From Mallotus nudiflorus (Eukaryota; Streptophyta; Magnoliopsida; Malpighiales; Euphorbiaceae), in the NCBI GenBank assembly GCA_947683625.1, contig CANTUR010000193.1:2046001-2110000 (forward strand): a DNA stretch of 64,000 nucleotides, given 5' to 3'. The notes beneath the pieces were generated by a model. The model did not search any database, was not told where the DNA came from, and was given only the letters and a program-made list of their open reading frames with translations. Below are positions 58,081 to 64,000 of this stretch, one piece after another; position 1 is the first letter of the stretch, and each line of letters begins with the position of its first letter. Both the position numbers and the translations under genes were made by a program.

Positions 58081-59190
58081 TCAGAAATGAGTACGAGTAC
58101 AAATCCCTCAACGGTATCCATGCTAAGTAATATGAGAAAGGTAGGGAAACATTAAGAGGAGAATCAGAATAAGAACAAGCATAATGTACTCCAATGCCCA
58201 AAAATGTGAAACAGTATCAACATGAACCTCTGGCGATATCCACGCTGACTAATACAAGAAAGGCGAAGGAATACTAAAAGAGTACCCACGTTAAAAAAAA
58301 CTTGCTCTCTTTACATGGTTAACTTGTACCAAACCCATATTCAATGTTAATAACCTTGCCAAGGATCGTTCATAAATCAAGCAAAAAAAAATTCTAATCC
58401 CCAATAAGACCCTTAAATAACATGTACTTAAGAACCTTAATTATAAAGAATTAAAGATTGTTTAATGTAAACCTAAGATTAACAAAGTCAATTTTAAGTC
58501 TAAATTAAACTAGGTTTGAATATACCAAGCCTTCACTTGATAAATTCACAAAAGTTCTTTTAAGAATAAAAGAGAAGGACTTTAACCTCAGAAGAATTGA
58601 AATTTAATTGATAAAACTCATTCTAATTTGTACTACATTGATATGGCCTTTATATAGGCATGTAAACATCCTAATCCTTGAAGGAATAGGTTTTTTTACT
58701 TATTCCTAAAGACTCCTATAAAGGAAAATCCTTTACAAAATAGGATCCCTTAAAAAATATGACAACTAAACTTTGAAAAGTCAAATTGACAACTCATGAA
58801 AACTAAGCATTGAAATGTCAAATTGACAACTCATGACAACTAAACAACCAACTAATGACAACTAAGCTTTGAAGCATGCCATGTCACATGTCAAATTGGA
58901 TGTTGACCGTTGACCTTGAATTTTTTACTTTGACTTAGAATATCCTTGAATCTTCACACATCTTGTAGAATCTTCTTGAATCTTCCTTATTGACTCCAAA
59001 ATATAAAATAACCCAAAAATTTGTCCAAAATTTGTACTTGACTTTATTGATGTGTAGACTTCATAAATTTACCCTTTTGAGGATCGTATCACTCTGTAAG
59101 AGTATGAGTATCCAAAGGACCTTTCCAACGGTATCCATGCTGAGTAATATGAGAAAGGCAGGAGAATACTTGAACAAGGAAGAAAAACAT
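58081..59190. repeat. Direct repeats of a 'ggtatccatgctgagtaatatgagaaaggcagg' unit split by an insertion
   Basis: The unit occurs at about 58112, 58231 and 59131. The first two are 119 bp apart; the third is separated by about 0.9 kb. The intervening 58290-59085 differs in character, has a minus-strand TATATAAAGG (about 58650-58660) and repeated 'tgacaactaa' motifs, and may be an inserted solo LTR or small LTR element on the minus strand. Its ends were not defined. Confidence 0.4.
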
Positions 59191-59570
59191 AAAAATAATT
59201 CAAAGATTATTTTAATATTCCAAATTAAATATTTTTATACTTAATTTCCACAAGTTTTGTTTAGCAAATTCTCCCTAAAATTAGGTGTGGAAGTAAGCTC
59301 TTCACTTGGTAAAAGATACACTCTCAGCATAAGATGGTTAACAATGCTTCTGACCTTTGCAAATGGCAAATAAGTGACAGTCATGAAAATAAAAAATAGT
59401 GAGATTCATTAATTGCATGTTATCTCATGATAAAAGGATGAATTTTATCATTCATCATGGTTGAAACTAACTTCAACAAGTCTACAGGAATTGTAAATCC
59501 AGAAGGAAGTGCATCCAACTTGTGGAGTTGGTTAACACAATAGTATGATAGAAAAATTCGATAGCCTAAA

Positions 59571-61520
59571 TCAGTCATCCTGAGCTCTAGAATCTGACCA
59601 TGGGCTTCATCCTCTGGTACAGTCATCATGGTGAAAGATACTCAAAGGTCTAACAGAGGAAGTCCTAACACTATAAGGATCAATGCCCGAACCTACAAGC
59701 TATCGGTGAATCATCTCAATCTCACGCTCTAGACTGCTCAAGTAGCTCTGTACACATAGAAAACACATCATGTGCATGTCATGCATAGCGTGCATACATT
59801 TGCATCTTTATTGTACATATACTTACCCTCTAACTATCTATAACTTGCATAGTGAATAACCTTTGAGATGAGGCAAGTCCATGTAAATACTCCACCTGTG
59901 TCCAAAGGACCTTTTTTGTAAATTTATTAACATTTGTGTCGAGTGTGTAGATTACATAGGAAACAAGTCAGAAAAACTCACATGAGAGGCATCTGTGGGA
60001 GAAAAGATAGAAAGCTAAGCATCACTAAAATGCATCTACTGCTCGATTGGAGTCTAAACAGTAGGATCCCAATAGAACATGGACCTATCTGGAAGCGGGA
60101 TATCACTAAGGGTAATGCTCGCAAAAGCACCATCGCGACTAGTCCCAACATGTTGAGTATGATGAATAGGACTAGGTATGGGCTTAAGAATCTCAATATC
60201 AAGAACAACCTCAGTCTCAGGAGCAATCTCAATCTCCTCATCTGCATTAACAAAAGAGCGAACCTCCTCAAACTATAAAAAGAAGGAGTGATTCATAGAT
60301 TCTATAAGTAGAAGCTGAAATAATGAGAAATTACCTCATCATCGTCAATGGGAACATGCTCAAAGAGGCTCTCACGGATAAACTTTTGATAATGTTAAGA
60401 AAGCTTAAGACAATCTGAGGCAGCATATCCTTGTAGTGCATCCCTCATCTTTGAACCTATAAGATGTGAGCTACGGAGCATAGAGGAAGGGACATCAGAT
60501 GGAATGTGACATTAAGAAGGGCCGAAAGACCAGCAACACACTCGCTCCCCTAAATACCACATCAATCAGCCATAACCAGAGAGCATGATCCTCATAGGCT
60601 CAAGGTGAACTGCAGCTGCTATGAAATCATATCACTAGATGTGCCACTTGACAGTGTTCAGCTAATCATGATTTGTCTGCAAAGTATTTCTATTGCTAGA
60701 AATGTGGGAAGAACCCCATGTCATCATTAGAGGAAAGGTCTTATCAGAATTGATAACGTCAAAGCCTCAAATCAGCCTGATCTTTATGCTGCAGATCTGG
60801 AAGAAAGAGAACATATAAAAAAAGGCAAAGAAAAGCAAGACTACAAAGATTAAAGGAAGGAGAACATACATGCAAGATGTGCCAAAAGCCACACATCATG
60901 ACAACACCTCTACAGACAGTGTCTAGTCTATAGTAAAGATAAGCGAGTGCAGCAAATCCCCAATCTAGTATGGCAACTCGATCCAAGTTACGAAGAGGAC
61001 CAAGAAGAGCAATACTGATCTCATGACCAGTCTCACAAAAGAGGGTCATGCCTAATAATATCAAAAGGAAATGCCTCGCCTTTTGGACAATTTCATGATG
61101 AGTAAAAGTAGGAAGATGTCTGAATCCCTCAACTAAGGATGAAAGAAGAACATTCTTTTGATTCTTCCACGCTAGAGCAAACCCGATCAAATCTCGCACG
61201 TACTGACTTCGTACATGATCTGGAAGACTATAATAGTTGACATCAAATGGAACTAAGGATCCTCCAAAGGCAATCCCGATGATAGCAGAGAAACTTATAG
61301 GTGACACAGTTAGCTCACCCACATGAGTATGAAAAGTATGGGTAGTATCCATCCATTGCTCAATTAAAGCAAACAAAGAGTAACGATCAGACCAGACTCG
61401 AACAATCGAAAGTGCAGCAATGAAATGCTTGAATCCAAAGGTCCAAATCAAACGTGTCACCTACTTGGGCAATCCATGAAATAATTCCTGAGCTAGATTG
61501 AAACAGCCCGTGAACTTCAT
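59571..61520 (-). pseudogene. Antisense five-exon PMD-like gene of element E
   Basis: Exons (minus strand): 61520-60870, 60796-60335, 60272-59982, 59895-59827 and 59747-59571. Introns are 73, 62, 86 and 79 bp, all with GT...AG ends. All exon lengths are multiples of three, so phase 0 is kept throughout (550 codons with the stop). It opens MKFTGCFNLAQELFHGLPK; ALIEQWMDTTHTFHTHVGEL then PISFSAIIGIAFGG resembles the plant mobile domain (PMD) core; GFWHILH ends exon 1. Exon 3 is acidic (NADEEIEIAPETEVV) and exon 5 has a short helical SYLSSLEREIEMIH. About 14 in-frame stops, mostly in exon 2, make this copy a pseudogene. The first 233 codons after one TAG form a long open frame (61460-60759) that reads into intron 1. 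PMD proteins are known in plants both as host silencing-related proteins and in transposons; the role here is unknown. Confidence 0.68.
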
Positions 61521-61649
61521 CAGATGCTAGCTCAATTTCAAAATAATAATTAATTATTTGAAAGATTAATTAATTAATTAAATAATTTAAATTGAAGGAT
61601 TTGATTAGTTAATTAATTGACCTTTAAAACATAAAAAATATTTAGAGCT

Positions 61650-61702
61650 AATCGGTAATGTATATTGCCGATCGACAATCTACTATGCCGATCGGCATTA
61701 GC
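61650..61702. repeat. 20-bp palindromic unit array upstream of the antisense gene (element E)
   Basis: Two to three units with the cores TGCCGATCGACA and TGCCGATCGGCA lie 130-180 bases before the antisense ATG. The same place in element C holds 44774-44861. Confidence 0.7.
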
Positions 61703-62560
61703 TGGGTTGATAAAAAATCTAGAATTTTGACCCGAATTCCAGACATCTGATCCATCATATGGACAACCCATGAGCTAAATTTCACATTTTCAGAGTTTAA
61801 TTTCAATTCTATCATGCATTTTCATGTTAATTTCTGACTAATATACATGTTAATCTCTACTCTGAAACTAAATATACATGTCAATCTCTACTCTAAAACT
61901 AAATTTGATTACTAATTGTACAGGTGATATTTTTGCAAAAATAAACAAAAGCAAGAAAAGTTACCTTATTACCCACATCTCTGCACCTGTGGGTATGTAA
62001 ATGAGTCAAAGGAAAGATGGTTGAGTCTTCTCGAAGTCCAAGATCATTTTAAGGAAAACAAGGAGGAAAAATCCTCTGACATTCTTAAGTCTCAACCCCA
62101 TCATGTTGTCCGAGTTGCAAGGAGGCCATAGGATCAGATGGATTGCAAATCTGACTTCAAATGATCAAGAAATCAAGGAAAGAAAATCAATGAAAAGAGA
62201 GAAATGAATGAATGAAGAAAGGAGATAATGGAGTGTTAAATGCAAAAAGGGAAGTATATCCACTTTAGTCCACTACTATTGTATGTGCATATAAATTCAA
62301 GTTCTTTCATTACAATTCGGTCTATAATTACTTTCTGATTAGGAATATATTCCTAATTAAATCATGACGTTCATCAAATTAATAATTCATTGAATTATTA
62401 AAACTGCATAATCAATATGTGATTTTGAATTTTTTGTCAAGTATAAAATACATAACAACATTACAGAATTCATTTTTTGCATTTTACATGCATCATTTCA
62501 ACTAAAGGATTCATATGTTGCACAGTAGCTATTATATGAATTTCAAATCATTATGTTATG
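61703..62560. other. Upstream flank of the antisense gene in element E
   Basis: Colinear with 44880-45640 in element C. On the minus strand a donor-like AAG|GTAACT at 61964 corresponds to GAG|GTAGTA at 45086 in element C and could end a 5' exon. Otherwise non-coding. Confidence 0.4.
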
Positions 62561-63190
62561 TGTTGTATAGTAGTCATAACCTTCATTATGTTATGTACTG
62601 CATAGCAGTTATGACATAAACTTTCAAATTCCTCAGTGCTAGATGTTCCATAGGAACTATAGTAGATTTTCAATTATACTTCACTAGACATCCCACAGGG
62701 AATATAGTGTACATCGTTAGACGTCCCACAGGAAATATAATGAAATCTTATTTTCACTAGATGTCCCATAAGACTATAATGTGCATCGTTAGACATCCCA
62801 CAGGGAATATAACGAAATTCATCATTGCTAGATGTTCCACAGGAACTATAGCAAGTTTTTAATTTATCATCACTAGACATCCCACAGGGAATATAGTGTG
62901 CATTTTTAGATGTCCCATAAGGAATATAACAAAATTCATCATTGCTAGATGTTCCATAGGAACTATAGCAAGTTTTCAATTTATCATCACTAGACATCCC
63001 ACAGGGTATATAGTGTGCATCGTTAGACGTCCCATAGGGAATATAATGAAATTCATCATTGCTAGACATGCCATAGGAACTATAGCAAGTTTTCAATTTA
63101 TCATCGCTAAACATCCCATAGGGAATATAGCGAAACTCATTTGCACAAAGTCTACTAAACGTTCCATAAGAAATATAGTAAGACTTGTCA
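62560..63190 (+). repeat. 117-bp tandem repeats in the 3' region of element E
   Basis: 'gcaagtttt' recurs at 62851, 62968 and 63085, exactly 117 bp apart. Each 117-bp unit consists of three related sub-units around 'tagacatcccayagggaatatag'. Because 117 is a multiple of three, both strands stay open (173 codons minus, 151 codons plus) without coding a recognisable protein. Confidence 0.8.
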
Positions 63191-63317
63191 AACATTACAC
63201 CTTGCTTAGCAATTTGAGCATCAATCTATCATTTAGGATACAATCAAGTGTCCTAATTTCTTTCTTTCAAAATTGTGTGCTTCTATTGGTTTACTGCAAT
63301 TTGTCAAACAAACAGCG

Positions 63318-63332
63318 ACAAAGGGGGGCAAC
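63318..63332 (+). other. Polypurine tract of element E
   Basis: ACAAAGGGGGGCAAC directly before the 3' LTR start. Confidence 0.8.
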
Positions 63333-64000
63333 TGTAAGCACCCAATTTTAGGATGCAATTGTTCATAATTGCAACATAAGCCCTTATGATGAAATTTATT
63401 CAAAAATTCAACTTGGTTGTCGATTTTCTGGACTCTAGGGACTAAATTGTAATGTTTTTTAGGATTTGATTACAAGGAAGTCAATTTTTCAAGGGTCTTT
63501 TGGCAATTAAAAGTTAAAAAAAAATTAGGATCGACATTGGTGTAACGCCGACTGACATTACACAATGCTGACCGGCATTGTGTAATGCCGATCGGCATTC
63601 TATAATGTCGATTGGCATTATACAATGTCAATCGGCATTATGCAATGCCGAAGCGTTAAAAGTTCATTTTTTTAAATTTTTTGCCTACTTTCTTATTTTT
63701 TTTATCTATTTTTTCAATGTTTTGATTGGTTAAAAAGTTAATTTTATTATTATTATTATCAATAAAATGTTTTTATGTGTTCAAAACGTGTAAGGAGCTT
63801 TCAAAATCAAATTTTGTTATCGGTCTATTTTGAAGAGATAGTCTGTTCCTGTAATTGAGGAAGTTAGTACACAAGTAGACTCTTTGCTTTTAAAAGCAGA
63901 GTCTATTTGCATTTAGGGAGGAATGAAAAGGGGACAAAAAAAAGCTAGAGAAAAAAAAACCCTAAGCAGCAAGAGAAGACTAGAGAGAACAGCGTAAAAA
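63333..64000 (+). repeat. 3' LTR of element E, cut by the window end
   Basis: It begins TGTAAGCACCCAATTTTAGG and matches 50625-51175 with scattered differences. It carries a six-unit array of the 20-bp palindrome at 63530-63652, where the 5' LTR has about one. Confidence 0.88.
63530..63652. repeat. 20-bp palindromic minisatellite in the LTR
   Basis: Six units of GCCGATCGGCATTNTRTAAT type. The 12-base core TGCCGATCGGCA is a perfect palindrome and adjacent units form a further near-palindrome around ATTRTGTAAT, so the block can fold into several alternative hairpins. Confidence 0.85.

Larger units (their letters stand above)
50625..64000 (+). mobile_element. Tat/Ogre-type element E, pol-deleted, runs off the window end
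   Basis: 5' LTR 50625-52602, PBS, leader, gag, a repeat-containing frame, a short protease-RT spacer, then directly the 3' region with antisense genes, tandem repeats, PPT and the start of the 3' LTR at 63333. Protease, RT, both RNase H domains and integrase are absent. LTR starts, PBS, PPT and the antisense gene match the complex at 29153-48543. It could have moved only with help from another element. Confidence 0.85.

Noticed and set aside
59420..59629. 69-codon minus-strand open frame overlapping exon 5 of the antisense gene
   Set aside because: Uses another frame than the conserved exon. The equivalent region of element C does not keep it open.
60759..60869. C-terminal part of the long minus-strand open frame at 60759-61460
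   Set aside because: Reads into intron 1 of the antisense gene. The hydrophobic end is intron sequence; the conserved product continues in the exon at 60796.
62674..63195. 173-codon minus-strand open frame (and 151-codon plus-strand frame at 62896-63351)
   Set aside because: Both come from a 117-bp tandem repeat whose period is a multiple of three. The peptides are periodic and match no family.
63530..63652. CRISPR-like array
   Set aside because: The units are contiguous 20-bp palindromes without unique spacers, inside a plant LTR.

Overview
This window is plant nuclear DNA, probably from a eudicot. It is AT-rich and consists almost entirely of transposable elements at different stages of decay. 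I found no confident host gene, tRNA, rRNA or CRISPR array. The density of nested LTR retrotransposons points to a gene-poor, pericentromere-like region. The species cannot be read from the sequence.

Layout. (1) 1-12147 holds old debris: a CACTA (En/Spm-type) transposase fossil (+, about 4015-5470), an L1-type LINE ORF1 fossil (-, about 6630-7380), a truncated Tat/Ogre-type Ty3-gypsy LTR with leader (+, about 7740-10560), an unclassified repeat and an AT-rich array with a period near 170 bp. (2) 12148-22056 is a complete, young Ty1-copia element of Sirevirus type. It has two 1497-bp LTRs, an AAAAT target duplication, a PBS, gag, pol and a PPT, and it sits inside the AT-rich array, which resumes at 22057. 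(3) 22585-about 28950 is a badly decayed second copia element, split by a solo Tat/Ogre-type LTR on the minus strand (25447-27424). (4) 29153-48543 is a Tat/Ogre complex with three LTRs: LTR, gag remnant, deletion, truncated LTR, long internal region (gag, protease, RT, two RNase H domains, integrase), antisense gene, PPT, LTR. (5) 48544-50624 is unclassified. (6) 50625 to the window end is a second Tat/Ogre-type element that has lost its protease and its RT-integrase block but keeps gag, an antisense gene region and a 3' LTR that starts at 63333.

The most interesting content is in the 3' halves of the two Tat/Ogre elements. On the minus strand each carries a multi-exon gene, running against gag-pol, whose first exon resembles the plant mobile domain (PMD) family. 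In the second element five exons (59571-61520) join in a consistent phase through four short introns with GT-AG ends. The reading frame, most splice sites and the terminal stop position recur in the first element (42721-44721). A second, more diverged antisense copy lies at about 56740-57330. Just upstream of the antisense start codon both elements have a tandem array of a 20-bp palindromic unit (core TGCCGATCGGCA). The same array is in their LTRs, where its copy number varies.

The relative order of events is readable. The fossil copia element is older than the solo LTR that splits it. The Sirevirus is the youngest insertion, with 8 differences between its LTRs, all transitions. Many stops in the older elements are TAG or TGA where a sister copy has CAG or TGG, as expected from deamination of methylated cytosine in silenced DNA.
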